From assembly GCF_006538165.1 (NCBI RefSeq), contig NZ_BDLU01000050.1:37210-101209 (forward strand): DNA of 64,000 nucleotides. The letters run 5' to 3'. The notes under the pieces were generated by a model. The model searched no databases, had not been told where the DNA came from, and saw only the letters and a program-made list of their open reading frames with translations. Source of the DNA: Komagataeibacter diospyri (GTDB lineage: Bacteria; Pseudomonadota; Alphaproteobacteria; Acetobacterales; Acetobacteraceae). Positions 1 to 10,002 of the stretch are shown here, piece after piece. Both the position numbers and the translations under genes were made by a program. Position 1 is the first letter of the stretch; every line of letters starts with the position of its first letter.

Positions 1-671
1 TCGATCTGGTTGAATTCCTCATCAACCTGACGGAATTTCTTGCGCACGCGCTTGATGTGGCTGTCGATCGTGCGGTCATCGACATAGATGTTCTCGCCAT
101 ACGCCGCATCAATCAGCTGGTCACGCGACTTGACCAGCCCCGGACGCGCCGCAAGCGCCTTGACCAGCAGGAATTCGGTTACCGTAAGCTGGATGTCCCG
201 CCCGTGCCACAGGCACTGGTGCCGTGTTTCATCCAGTGACAGCCCGCCCCGCACCATGGTGCCGGTGGGGCTGACACCCGCAGCCTCGCTGCGGCTGACC
301 TCGTTGCGGCGCAGCAGCGCGCGGATGCGTTCCAGCAGCAGGCGCTGGGAAAAAGGCTTGGTGATGTAGTCATCCGCCCCCAGCCGCAGGCCCATGAGCT
401 GGTCCACTTCCTCATCCTTGGAAGACAGGAAGATCACGGGGAGCTGTGAACGCGCACGCAGGCGCTGGAGCAGTTCCATCCCGTCCATGCGCGGCATCTT
501 GATATCCAGCACCGCCAGATCCGCTGGCCGTGACGACAGACCGTGCAGCGCGCTTTCGCCATCGGTGTAGGTGCGGACAATGAATCCCTCCGCCTCCAGT
601 GTCATCTGCACGGAGGTCAGGATGTTCCTGTCATCGTCAACCAGCACGATCGTCTGTTTCGTTGGCTCCAT
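1..671 (-). CDS. chvI: ChvI-like two-component response regulator (C-terminus off the left edge)
   Basis: OmpR/PhoB-type response regulator that would receive phosphate from a ChvG/ExoS-type membrane kinase and bind DNA. The 223 visible residues hold a receiver domain with the acidic pair near D12-D13, the phospho-acceptor D56 in [13 protein letters not shown] and the conserved lysine near K105 in DYITKPF, followed by a winged-helix domain ending in [17 protein letters not shown]. That ending is characteristic of ChvI, whose C-terminus lies only a few residues beyond this point, so little is missing. The ATG at 671 is used. The kinase gene is expected just left of the window. Known role of the family in alphaproteobacteria: acid and envelope stress and exopolysaccharide control. 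The name rests on sequence resemblance only. The gene is divergent from grpE. Confidence 0.85.
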   Translation of the reverse strand, partial: MEPTKQTIVLVDDDRNILTSVQMTLEAEGFIVRTYTDGESALHGLSSRPADLAVLDIKMPRMDGMELLQRLRARSQLPVIFLSSKDEEVDQLMGLRLGADDYITKPFSQRLLLERIRALLRRNEVSRSEAAGVSPTGTMVRGGLSLDETRHQCLWHGRDIQLTVTEFLLVKALAARPGLVKSRDQLIDAAYGENIYVDDRTIDSHIKRVRKKFRQVDEEFNQI

Positions 672-700
672 GGGGGCTCTCTTTTCGCTCCTTTGCCGAT

Positions 701-714
701 GCGGGCATGCCCGC
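701..714. promoter_or_regulatory. 14-base perfect palindrome upstream of the chvI-like gene
   Basis: GCGGGCATGCCCGC is a perfect inverted repeat 30 bases upstream of the regulator start codon. It could be an operator or simply a GC-rich palindrome; no protein can be assigned to it from sequence alone. Confidence 0.3.
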
Positions 715-797
715 CGGTCCCTTGTCCGGCGCAGGCATGTAGCATAGCGTGATATTCACCCGCATGTCATGAGGGGATGCGGGCATCCTGCTTCACT

Positions 798-816
798 GGA
801 ACGCCGCTGGCGTTCC
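798..816. repeat. 8-bp stem palindrome in the chvI-grpE intergenic region
   Basis: GGAACGCC, three bases, then GGCGTTCC form a perfect short hairpin between the two divergent genes, about 60-80 bases upstream of the grpE promoter. No T-run follows, so it is not a standard terminator. It may be a regulatory site. Confidence 0.3.
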
Positions 817-878
817 GGCTGTTCCATTGGATCGGGACAAGTTGCGCAAAAACGGCATGCCTGCCGGGAGCGCAATGC

Positions 879-907
879 CTTGTCCATTGGCCAGTCGTTA
901 CCTACTT
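879..907 (+). promoter_or_regulatory. RpoH (sigma-32) promoter of grpE
   Basis: CTTGTCC at 879-885, a 15-base gap, then CCTACTT at 901-907 fit the heat-shock consensus CTTGAAA / CCCATnT. The gap equals that of the dnaK promoter in this window. The predicted start of transcription, about 7 bases after the -10 element, falls near 912-916, practically on the grpE ATG at 916. Confidence 0.55.
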
Positions 908-915
908 GTAAGAGC

Positions 916-1521
916 ATGAGCGAGAACACAGACCCCACCCCCTTTGCCGATGCCGCAACCGGCGACGGCACACCCAATCCCGCGACTGGTGAACATTCCG
1001 GCCACACGCCGGAAGCTGAAGCCGGGCAGGCCGCGGTCGATCCGCGCGTGGCCGAACTGGAGGCCGAGGTCGCGGCCCTGCGTGACAAATGGGTCCGTGC
1101 GGAAGCCGAGACCCAGAACGTCCGCAACCGTGCCAAGCGCGAGGTGGAAGACGCCCGGCAGTACGCCGTGCAGAAATTCGCCAAGGATGTGGTCGAAGCG
1201 GCCGACAACCTCAAGCGCGCGGTCGCCAGCCTGCCCCAGCCGACCGAGGGCGAGGACAGCATCCTGACCCGTATGCGTGAAGGGATCGAAAGCACCGAAC
1301 GGTCGTTCGTCGGCATTCTGGAACGCAATGGCATCAAGGCGGAAGACGCGAAGGGCAAGCCCTTTGACGCCAACCTTCACCAGGCCATGGCGGAACAGCA
1401 CAGCGACGAACACCCCCATGGCACCGTGATGGAGGCATGGACCCCCGCATGGACGCTGCACGGGCGGCTGCTCAAGCCGGCCATGGTTGTCGTGTCAAAG
1501 GGACCGGCGCAGGCAGGGTGA
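916..1521 (+). CDS. grpE: Nucleotide exchange factor GrpE
   Basis: GrpE releases ADP from DnaK and so drives the DnaK-DnaJ chaperone cycle in the cytoplasm. The 201-residue protein has an acidic, disordered first 40 residues, a long coiled-coil helix (about 45-130, VAELEAEVAALRDKWVRAEA) and a C-terminal beta domain with the family signature around NLHQAMAEQHSDEHPHGTV. An ATG at 769 is in frame but would add 49 residues unlike GrpE, so the ATG at 916 is preferred. An RpoH-type promoter ends only about nine bases before this ATG, leaving almost no leader and no clear ribosome binding site. dnaK follows 186 bases downstream under its own heat-shock promoter. No hrcA gene lies beside it. Confidence 0.93.
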   Translation: MSENTDPTPFADAATGDGTPNPATGEHSGHTPEAEAGQAAVDPRVAELEAEVAALRDKWVRAEAETQNVRNRAKREVEDARQYAVQKFAKDVVEAADNLKRAVASLPQPTEGEDSILTRMREGIESTERSFVGILERNGIKAEDAKGKPFDANLHQAMAEQHSDEHPHGTVMEAWTPAWTLHGRLLKPAMVVVSKGPAQAG

Positions 1522-1548
1522 AATCGTTTCCGCGCATGTCTTCAGGCT

Positions 1549-1577
1549 CTTGAAAGCTGCGCGGGAGCTGCCTACAT
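1549..1577 (+). promoter_or_regulatory. RpoH (sigma-32) promoter of dnaK
   Basis: CTTGAAA at 1549-1555, a 15-base gap, then CCTACAT at 1571-1577 is a near-consensus heat-shock promoter. It lies 130 bases upstream of the dnaK ATG. The leader carries a good ribosome binding site (AAGGAG at 1693-1698). Confidence 0.75.
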
Positions 1578-1707
1578 CGGATAGTAACAGCGGTGACGGC
1601 GTGCGGATGTGAAACAGACAGTCCGCCCCATCACCGGACGATATGAAAGAAAGGGTCCGTCCCGATGCTTCGGGTCAGGGCGGGCCGCTGAAAAGGAGAG
1701 TATCTGA

Positions 1708-3621
<1,914 letters not shown>

Positions 3622-3656
3622 TCGCCGCGAGGCGTCATACAGGCTCCGGAATGGCG

Positions 3657-3678
3657 GGGCGGACCTGCGGGTCCGCCC
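3657..3678. other. Strong stem-loop after dnaK
   Basis: GGGCGGACC, a 4-base loop and GGTCCGCCC form a perfect 9-bp hairpin 35 bases after the dnaK stop. No T-run follows. It may protect the dnaK mRNA 3' end or add to the terminator just downstream. Confidence 0.5.
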
Positions 3679-3696
3679 AACCTTTCCACCAGGGTG

Positions 3697-3728
3697 GCGC
3701 CCGTGCTTCTGTGAAGACGGGCGCTTTT
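3697..3728 (+). terminator. Rho-independent terminator between dnaK and dnaJ
   Basis: GCGCCCGT (3697-3704) pairs perfectly with ACGGGCGC (3717-3724), extended inside by CTTC/GAAG, and is followed by TTTT. It probably attenuates read-through from dnaK into dnaJ and so sets their ratio. Confidence 0.65.
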
Positions 3729-3812
3729 CATATTCTGTCCAGCAACACTATTCTGGAACGCGATGATCGTGCCGCGAGGATGCCGGGCGGTCGCGTTTGC
3801 TAGAGGACCCAC

Positions 3813-4940
3813 ATGGCCACCAAGATAGATTATTACGCAGTCCTTGAAGTTTCTCGCGATGCCAATGGTGACGAGATCAAGCGGGCGTATCGCAAGCTGG
3901 CCATGAAATACCATCCCGACCGGAACCCGGGGGATGGGGACGCGGAAAACAGGTTCAAGGAAATCAACGAAGCCTACGACGTGCTGAAGGATGACCAGAA
4001 GCGCGCGGCCTATGACCGGTTCGGCCATGCGGCGTTCGAAGGCGGTGGTCCCGGAGCCGGCGGCTTTGATTTCGGTGGCGGCGGTCTGGGTGACATTTTC
4101 GAACAGATGTTCGGTGACATGATGGGCGGCAGGCGCGGTGGCCGCCGTTCGGGTGCCGACCTGCAGGTGCAGGTTACCATCACCTTTGCCGAGGCGTTTG
4201 CCGGCGTTAAGAAAAAGATCACCGTTCCCACCCGCGTCACCTGCGAAAGCTGTGACGGCACCGGGTCGGCGGACAAGGATGCGAAGCCCGAAACCTGCCC
4301 TTCGTGCCATGGTGCAGGCAAGGTGCGCGCGCAGCAGGGCTTTTTCTTTGTTGAACGTCCCTGCCCCACCTGCCATGGGTCGGGTCGCCTGATCCGTAAT
4401 CCGTGCAAGGAATGCCACGGCACCGGCACGGTGGAAAAGAACCGCACGATCGAGGTCGCAATCCCTGCCGGTGTGGAAGACGGTACCCGCATCCGTATTT
4501 CCGGCGAAGGGGAATCCGGCGGCAAGGGCGTGCCTGCGGGTGACCTGTATGTCCATGTGTCGGTCGAACAGCACGCGATATTCCAGCGCGATGGTGCCAA
4601 CATCTACTGCCGCGTGCCCGTGCGCATGGCGCAGGCGGCGCTGGGAACCGAGATTGAGGTACCGGTCGTGGACGGGTCACGCACCAAGGTGAAGATCCCG
4701 GCGGGAACCCAGACGGGCGAACACTTCCGCCTGCGTGGCAAGGGGTTCTCGGTCCTGCGGTCTTCTGCACGTGGGGATATGTATATTCAGGTCGTGGTGG
4801 AGACGCCGCGCCACCTGACCAAGCGCCAGCGTGAACTGCTGGAGGAATTCGAAGGTGATGCGGCGGGTCATGCCAAGGGCAGCCCTGAAAGCACCGGGTT
4901 TTTCAGCAAGGTGAAGGATTTTTTTGAAGGCAAGCTGTAA
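3813..4940 (+). CDS. dnaJ: Chaperone protein DnaJ (Hsp40)
   Basis: Co-chaperone that stimulates the DnaK ATPase and delivers substrates. The 375-residue protein has a J domain with the catalytic HPD triad at 34-36, a Gly/Phe-rich stretch (about 75-115), a zinc-finger domain with four CxxCxGxG repeats ([32 protein letters not shown]) and the C-terminal peptide-binding domain. This is a complete type I DnaJ. The ATG at 3813 follows AGAGGA at 3801-3806. It lies 191 bases after dnaK beyond a hairpin, so it may be expressed both by read-through and from a local promoter. Confidence 0.97.
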   Translation: MATKIDYYAVLEVSRDANGDEIKRAYRKLAMKYHPDRNPGDGDAENRFKEINEAYDVLKDDQKRAAYDRFGHAAFEGGGPGAGGFDFGGGGLGDIFEQMFGDMMGGRRGGRRSGADLQVQVTITFAEAFAGVKKKITVPTRVTCESCDGTGSADKDAKPETCPSCHGAGKVRAQQGFFFVERPCPTCHGSGRLIRNPCKECHGTGTVEKNRTIEVAIPAGVEDGTRIRISGEGESGGKGVPAGDLYVHVSVEQHAIFQRDGANIYCRVPVRMAQAALGTEIEVPVVDGSRTKVKIPAGTQTGEHFRLRGKGFSVLRSSARGDMYIQVVVETPRHLTKRQRELLEEFEGDAAGHAKGSPESTGFFSKVKDFFEGKL

Positions 4941-5061
4941 GCCTGCTCCTGTCCCCACCCAGTCATGACAGGGGGGCGGTTGAAAAGACTGATTATTCAG
5001 GTGTAGGGTCATGACACTATTCATGGTGATCCCCCCCAACTTGCACCATGAGTAGGCTCAG

Positions 5062-5093
5062 GCGGCGCGATCCCCCGGTCGCGCCGCTATTTC
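5062..5093 (+). terminator. GC-rich hairpin downstream of dnaJ, upstream of dapB
   Basis: GCGGCGCGA (5062-5070) and TCGCGCCGC (5079-5087) form a perfect 9-bp stem with an 8-base loop, followed by TATTTCTATAT. It is terminator-like although the T-run is broken. It lies about 30 bases upstream of the dapB ATG, so it could also influence dapB. Confidence 0.5.
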
Positions 5094-5122
5094 TATATCT
5101 GGACACTGGTGGAGAAGACTGC

Positions 5123-5914
5123 ATGGACGCGCAGCCATTGCGTATCGGGATCGCGGGCCTGAACGGGCGCGTAGGTCGCCTTCTGGCGGAAGAGGTGCCA
5201 TCGGGTGGCGCCGTGCTGGCCGGGGGTACGACACGCGATGGTCAGAAGGTCGACGGCATTGATTGTCCGGTTTATGCCGATATTGCCGAACTCGCGCGCC
5301 ACTGTGACGTCGTGATCGATTTCACCCATGCCGATACGGTTATCCCGCATGCTGCGGCACTGGCTGGAACCGGGACCGCATGGGTGCTGGGCACGACCGG
5401 CCTGTCGCCGGTCCAGCAGCAGGCAGTTGACGTGGCCGCGAAAAAGATCGCGGTGGTGCAGGCGGCCAATTTCTCCCCTGGCGTAACACTGGTCACGCGT
5501 CTTGCCCGGCAGATGGCTGCCATCCTGCCCGGTAGCGAATATGACGCCGAGATACTGGAAATGCATCATCGCCAGAAAGTCGATGCCCCGTCCGGCACGG
5601 CGCTGGCCATGGGGCGCGCGGTGGCCGAAGGCCGGGGTATCCGGCTGGAAGACCATATTGAAAGCGGCCGCGACGGCCATACCGGCCCGCGTGCGGATGG
5701 TGCGATCGGTTTTGCCGCCCTGCGTGGCGGGCAGATCGTGGGCGAGCATTCGGTCATTTTTACGTCCGGGCATGAACAGATCAGCCTGACCCACCGCTCC
5801 TTTGACCGCCGGGTCTATGCCACCGGCGCGGTCCGGGCGGCACGCTGGTTACGCAGTCGTCAGAATGGTCTTTATGACATGGAAGATGTACTGGGGCTGG
5901 AACGCCCTGCGTAA
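5123..5914 (+). CDS. dapB: 4-hydroxy-tetrahydrodipicolinate reductase
   Basis: DapB reduces hydroxy-tetrahydrodipicolinate with NAD(P)H in the lysine/diaminopimelate pathway, feeding cell-wall synthesis. The 263-residue protein has the N-terminal dinucleotide fold GIAGLNGRVGRLLAEE, the central GTTGLS motif and the catalytic region EMHHRQKVDAPSGTAL with the paired histidines and lysine. The ATG at 5123 has GGAGAAG six bases upstream. An in-frame start at 5048 would add 25 atypical residues and run through the hairpin at 5062. It stands alone between dnaJ and metK. Confidence 0.95.
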   Translation: MDAQPLRIGIAGLNGRVGRLLAEEVPSGGAVLAGGTTRDGQKVDGIDCPVYADIAELARHCDVVIDFTHADTVIPHAAALAGTGTAWVLGTTGLSPVQQQAVDVAAKKIAVVQAANFSPGVTLVTRLARQMAAILPGSEYDAEILEMHHRQKVDAPSGTALAMGRAVAEGRGIRLEDHIESGRDGHTGPRADGAIGFAALRGGQIVGEHSVIFTSGHEQISLTHRSFDRRVYATGAVRAARWLRSRQNGLYDMEDVLGLERPA

Positions 5915-5964
5915 ATAAGCATGCCGGACTAATGTCATGGGATGGTGGTATTCAGGGAAATGGC

Positions 5965-5990
5965 TTGACGCCTGATTGGGTTTCCGTCAA
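5965..5990 (+). other. Stem-loop in the metK leader
   Basis: TTGACG (5965-5970) and CGTCAA (5985-5990) pair around a 14-base loop, about 70 bases upstream of the metK ATG. metK leaders often hold SAM riboswitches, but the conserved cores of SAM-II and SAM/SAH elements are not visible here. It is recorded as structure of unknown role. Confidence 0.25.
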
Positions 5991-6061
5991 ACGCTTCCGA
6001 TCGTACGCCGGGTTCCGCAGGCGTTATTTCTCCTACTCCACACGAGGCAGACAGGACCATC

Positions 6062-7249
6062 ATGCGTAATAAAGGCGATTTTCTGTTTACATCGGAATCG
6101 GTATCCGAAGGGCATCCCGACAAGGTCGCCGACCGGATCAGTGATACCGTTCTCGATGCATTCCTGACCGCAGACGGTGAATCGCGCGTTGCGTGTGAAA
6201 CGATGGTCACCACCAACCGTATCATCCTGGCGGGTGAAGTCCGTGGCCCGGCCTCTGTTACCCCCGACCTGCTGATCCAGGGTGCGCGCGACGCGGTGAA
6301 GGACATCGGTTACGATCAGGCCGGGTTCTCCTGGCGCAATGCCGAGGTGGAATACTACCTGCACGCACAGTCTGCCGACATCGCCGTGGGCGTGGACAGC
6401 GCGGGTGAAAAGGACGAGGGCGCTGGCGACCAGGGCATCATGTTCGGCTTCGCCACGCGTGAAACCGAAAGCCTGATGCCCGCGCCGCTGTTCTACGCGC
6501 ATGATATCCTCCACCGCGTGCGTGACCTGCGCAAGGCAGGTGACCCGCGTGCAGCCGCCCTGCAGCCCGACGCCAAGAGCCAGGTCACCCTGCGCTATGT
6601 TGATGGCAAGCCGGTTGGCGCCACCTCCGTCGTGATTTCCACCCAGCACGTTGAAGGGGCCAGCCAGGCCACCATCCGTGAGGAACTGGGCAGCATCGTG
6701 CGTGATGTCCTGCCGGAAGGCTGGATGCCGCCGGAAGACGAATTCTACGTCAACCCCACCGGCGTGTTCGTCATCGGTGGTCCCGATGGTGACTGTGGCC
6801 TGACGGGGCGCAAGATCATCGTGGACACCTATGGCGGTGCGGCGCCGCATGGCGGCGGCGCGTTCTCGGGCAAGGATCCGACGAAGGTTGACCGTTCGGC
6901 GGCCTATGCCTGCCGTTACCTGGCGAAGAACGTCGTGGCAGCCGGTCTGGCCGATCGCTGCACACTGCAGATTTCCTACGCCATCGGCGTGTCCCACCCG
7001 CTGTCGGTCTATGTCGACCTTGATGGCACGGGCAAGGACATTGATGAGGCAAAGCTGGGCCGCGTACTGCGCGAAGTCATGGACCTGTCCCCGCGCGGTA
7101 TCCGCAAGCACCTGCGCCTGAACCGTCCGATTTACACCCAGACCTCCGCCTACGGTCACTTTGGCCGTACGCCGGACGCGGCGAAGGACGATTTCACGTG
7201 GGAACAGACCGATCTGGTCGATGCCCTGCGTGGCGCGTTCAACCGCTAA
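6062..7249 (+). CDS. metK: S-adenosylmethionine synthetase
   Basis: Makes S-adenosylmethionine from methionine and ATP, the methyl donor for the methyltransferases encoded nearby (trmB, rsmG, rsmD). The 395-residue cytoplasmic enzyme shows the N-terminal [11 protein letters not shown] motif, the flexible-loop [12 protein letters not shown] motif and the C-terminal [19 protein letters not shown] motif of the family. Length is normal. The ATG at 6062 is the only start that precedes the SEGHPDK region at the usual distance. A copy of the 75-base palindromic repeat begins ten bases after the stop and may serve as its 3' end. Confidence 0.97.
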   Translation: MRNKGDFLFTSESVSEGHPDKVADRISDTVLDAFLTADGESRVACETMVTTNRIILAGEVRGPASVTPDLLIQGARDAVKDIGYDQAGFSWRNAEVEYYLHAQSADIAVGVDSAGEKDEGAGDQGIMFGFATRETESLMPAPLFYAHDILHRVRDLRKAGDPRAAALQPDAKSQVTLRYVDGKPVGATSVVISTQHVEGASQATIREELGSIVRDVLPEGWMPPEDEFYVNPTGVFVIGGPDGDCGLTGRKIIVDTYGGAAPHGGGAFSGKDPTKVDRSAAYACRYLAKNVVAAGLADRCTLQISYAIGVSHPLSVYVDLDGTGKDIDEAKLGRVLREVMDLSPRGIRKHLRLNRPIYTQTSAYGHFGRTPDAAKDDFTWEQTDLVDALRGAFNR

Positions 7250-7259
7250 AAAACAGGGC

Positions 7260-7335
7260 AAGTTTTTGGGTGCCGTCTTTTTTCAAAAAGGCGGTGTTCT
7301 TTGAAGCTTTTTGAAAAAAGATTCACCAAAAACTT
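7260..7335. repeat. Palindromic interspersed repeat, copy 1 (metK-trmB)
   Basis: Begins AAGTTTTTGGGTGCCG, ends CACCAAAAACTT. The outer 12 bases are inverted repeats, and inside lie a GCCGYCTTTTTTCAAAAAGGCGG hairpin-type segment (shown here in consensus form) and a GAAGCTTTTTGAAAAA segment. It is one of about ten related copies in the window. Confidence 0.75.
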
Positions 7336-7470
7336 CCGTATTAAGGGGGCTTGCCATGTCTGCTTGCAAAAGCCGGTCGTGGCGGCCCCCGCCGTGTTTT
7401 CCCCGCCCCCATGGGGTTAATCATGCCGTGTGGTGTGCACCACGGCAGCAGGAGCAGGATTTTCGGGTAT

Positions 7471-8175
7471 ATGACGGCTTCCGTGGATGTAAAGGCATCT
7501 CCTGACCGGCTTTACGGACGCCAGCGCGGCCATCCGCTACGCCCGCGCCAGCAGCGGCTTCTGGACCAGACACTGCCGCGCATGCGCTTCCCCGAGGCGG
7601 CGATACCGGACCCGGCTTCAGCTTTCGGGCATGCGCCCGGACAGATCTGGCTGGAGGTGGGCTTTGGTGGCGGCGAACATTCGCTGGCCCAGCACGTGGC
7701 CCATCCGGATGTCGGCTATATCGCGTGCGAGGTCTTTGAAAACGGGCTGTGTTCCCTGCTGTCCCGCGTGGTGCCGGATGATGGGGAAGCAACCGCCCCC
7801 GTGCCTGACATGCTGCGGATATGGGATGAGGACGCGCGTATCCTGCTGCGCGGCCTGCCCGATGCGTCGATAGACCGTCTGTTCCTGATGTTTCCCGATC
7901 CGTGGCCCAAGTCCCGTCATGCGAAGCGGCGTTTCGTTCACCCCGAAACGGTCAGGATGGCGGCGCGTATCCTGCGTCCCGGCGCGATCTGGCGCGTGGC
8001 CAGTGACGACCCGACCTATCAGACATGGGTTGAGGAAGTGATGGGCGGGCAGGATCTGTTTGATACCGCACCGCCCGCCATGGTGCGCCCCGAAGGCTGG
8101 CCGCCCACCCGTTACGAAGCCAAGGCGCTGAAGGCTGGCCGCCAGCCGTTGTACTGGACGTTTGTCCGCCGCTGA
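7471..8175 (+). CDS. trmB: tRNA (guanine-N7-)-methyltransferase
   Basis: Methylates G46 in the variable loop of tRNAs using SAM. The 234-residue protein has the SAM-binding stretch LEVGFGGGEHSLAQH, the acidic residue in IACEVFENG and the hallmark MFPDPWPKSRHAKRRFV loop that is diagnostic for TrmB. The ATG at 7471 with AGGAG-like sequence at 7450-7454 is preferred. A longer in-frame reading from 7351 would cover low-complexity, non-conserved sequence close to the upstream repeat. It follows metK, the source of its cofactor, but the repeat element between them argues against a simple operon. Confidence 0.92.
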   Translation: MTASVDVKASPDRLYGRQRGHPLRPRQQRLLDQTLPRMRFPEAAIPDPASAFGHAPGQIWLEVGFGGGEHSLAQHVAHPDVGYIACEVFENGLCSLLSRVVPDDGEATAPVPDMLRIWDEDARILLRGLPDASIDRLFLMFPDPWPKSRHAKRRFVHPETVRMAARILRPGAIWRVASDDPTYQTWVEEVMGGQDLFDTAPPAMVRPEGWPPTRYEAKALKAGRQPLYWTFVRR

Positions 8176-8203
8176 GCAGTTATCCAGACCTCAGCCAATA
8201 GAA

Positions 8204-8275
8204 AAGTTTTGGGTGCCGCCTTTATTTAAAAGGCGGCGTTTCTTGCAGCTTTTAAAAAAGCTTCACCAGAAACTT
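8204..8275. repeat. Palindromic interspersed repeat, copy 2 (trmB / SDR, convergent)
   Basis: AAGTTTTGGGTGCCGCC at the left end and GCTTCACCAGAAACTT at the right, with a GCCGCCTTTATTTAAAAGGCGGC hairpin region (in consensus, not all contiguous) and an AAAAAAGCTTC arm. It sits between two converging genes, where it could terminate both. Confidence 0.75.
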
Positions 8276-8298
8276 TTCTTTATTTTAAAATTTCCTGA

Positions 8299-9240
8299 TT
8301 ACGACAACGACGTGCCGGTCAGTCGTTCCGCCACCTGCCACATCCGTCGTGCAATGGTCAGGTCACGCGCAGCGGCCGGAATGAAGGCTTCAGCCACATG
8401 GCCCCGCCGTTCGCCCCGGCCACCTGGCCCGTAATAGCCGCCGTCACGGGCCTCTGGTGCCATGGCGGCGAATTCTATGGGCAGCGCGCCATGGGCTGCG
8501 GACTGCCCCATCAGGCGGAAGGCCCAGATCGCGCCAAAACGGGTCAGTCGTTCCTGCAGACCCTGTTTCGTATTCAGACGGCTGGCCGCGATGTCGGTCA
8601 TGGCCCAGCCGGGATGGGCGGCAATGGAATGCAGCGGCCAGCCATGGGTGCGGGCCTGTCGGTCCAGTTCCAGCGCCAGGATCAGGTCCGCCAGCTTGCT
8701 CTGCCGGTAGGCACGGAAGGGAGCATAGCGGCGACGGCCCTGCAGGTCATTAAACACGATCTGGCCCGTCAGGGCGGCCAGGCTTGCCACCGTGACCACG
8801 CGCCCACCCTGCGGGGTCGCGCACAGCAGCGGGCGCAGGCGTGCCGTCAGCGCGAAGGGACCAAGGAAATTGGTACCGAACTGAAGTTCGAACCCGTCGT
8901 GCGTTTCCATGCGCCGCGGCGTGCCCATGACACCGGCATTGTTGACCAGAATGTCCAGCCTGTCGGTTTCATCCGCCAGTTCGCGTGCGAAGGTCGCGAT
9001 CGAGGCAAGGCTTGCGACATCCAGCAGCCGGAACGTGACGTCAGCCCCCGGCGCATCGTGCTGCAGCCGGGTCAGGGCGGCCAGTCCCTTGTCGGCATTG
9101 CGGCCCGCAAGCATGACCCGCGCCCCGCGTGAGGCCAGGCCCAGGGCCGTCTGGTAGCCAAGGCCACCGGTAGCTCCGGTGACAAGGGCAAGGCGTCCGT
9201 CCATGCGGGGCGCCTGTCGGATGGTCCAGTGTCTTGTCAT
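8299..9240 (-). CDS. SDR-family NAD(P)-dependent oxidoreductase (retinol-dehydrogenase-like)
   Basis: Short-chain dehydrogenase of 313 residues, longer than the typical 250 because of a C-terminal extension, as in the retinol-dehydrogenase/WW-oxidoreductase-like group. It has the cofactor motif TGATGGLG near residue 21, the structural NNAG motif, a serine in VASLAAL and the catalytic YRQSK. The R in LAGRNADKG after strand 2 suggests NADPH use. The substrate cannot be told. The stop lies 23 bases from the repeat copy. The start codon overlaps the end of the downstream-lying DedA gene by 4 bases, so the two are probably co-transcribed. Confidence 0.85.
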   Translation of the reverse strand: MTRHWTIRQAPRMDGRLALVTGATGGLGYQTALGLASRGARVMLAGRNADKGLAALTRLQHDAPGADVTFRLLDVASLASIATFARELADETDRLDILVNNAGVMGTPRRMETHDGFELQFGTNFLGPFALTARLRPLLCATPQGGRVVTVASLAALTGQIVFNDLQGRRRYAPFRAYRQSKLADLILALELDRQARTHGWPLHSIAAHPGWAMTDIAASRLNTKQGLQERLTRFGAIWAFRLMGQSAAHGALPIEFAAMAPEARDGGYYGPGGRGERRGHVAEAFIPAAARDLTIARRMWQVAERLTGTSLS

Positions 9241-9905
9241 GTGTCCGCCTGTTCTCCGGATTGGTGCATTTCCTTCAGGGCTTCGGCTTCCACCTGTGCC
9301 GTCAGGCGCGCTTCATGCCGCCGCAGGAAAATGATGGTGCATACCATCATGATTCCGCCCCCGGTTGCGACTGCTATTCCCACGGGACCGGAAATGCGCA
9401 TGATCCTGTGGCCAAGGTAATAGGCGGCATAGGCATATCCACCAGCCCATATTATGCCACCGACTGCATTATATATCAGGAACCGGGACCACGGCATGTG
9501 GCTGGCCCCGGCCAGCAGGGCCACGAATACGCGCAGGATGGCAATGAAGCGTCCCGCGCATACAATGATCCCCCCATATCGCCGGAACAGGAAACGCCCG
9601 GTCTGGAGGCGTCGTGTCGTAAGCCCCACCTTCGCCCCATGGCGTTCCAGCAGCGGGTAGCCAAGCCCGCGCCCGATCAGGTAGCCAAGGTTGTCGCCCG
9701 TAATCGCGCCAATGATGGCGGCCGTCGCCACCCATGCAATATCCAGCCGGTGGGTGGTGGCGCAGTAGATTGCAGCCGAAATGACAAGGGTTTCAGCCGG
9801 AAGGGGAATGCCCATGCTTTCCAGCATGACAATAACGCCAATCACGCCATAGCCGTAATGCTGGAAAAGATGTTCGAGATGCTGAAGCAGCGGACTACCT
9901 GTCAC
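9237..9905 (-). CDS. DedA-family membrane protein
   Basis: DedA/SNARE-associated family integral membrane protein, a group now linked to lipid-carrier flipping and membrane homeostasis. It shows the family hallmarks MLESMGIPLPAETLVISAA, GAITGDNLGYLIGRGLG and the GRFIAILRVFVALLAGASHM re-entrant region followed by FLIYNAVGGIIWA. The start is uncertain. A GTG at 9905 gives a 222-residue protein of usual size beginning just before HYGYGVIG; an ATG at 10004 and a GTG at 10028 are in frame but would overlap the divergent peptidase gene. It overlaps the SDR gene downstream by 4 bases (ATGA-type junction). Confidence 0.85.
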   Translation of the reverse strand: MTGSPLLQHLEHLFQHYGYGVIGVIVMLESMGIPLPAETLVISAAIYCATTHRLDIAWVATAAIIGAITGDNLGYLIGRGLGYPLLERHGAKVGLTTRRLQTGRFLFRRYGGIIVCAGRFIAILRVFVALLAGASHMPWSRFLIYNAVGGIIWAGGYAYAAYYLGHRIMRISGPVGIAVATGGGIMMVCTIIFLRRHEARLTAQVEAEALKEMHQSGEQADT

Positions 9906-10002
9906 AAATGAAAAGAGTATGTAGATTACGGATAACAGAACGTAAAACGCGGTGTGTGCAATTCCGATACCATTGGCACGCACAAATGGCAGGAGCAAGA
10001 AC

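Noticed and set aside
5940..6061. SAM-II or SAM/SAH riboswitch upstream of metK
   Set aside because: The conserved core sequences and pseudoknot of these classes are not found; only a simple stem is visible.
7351..7470. Longer N-terminus for TrmB from 7351
   Set aside because: The extra 40 residues are not TrmB-like and begin only 15 bases beyond the repeat element; the ATG at 7471 gives the normal protein.
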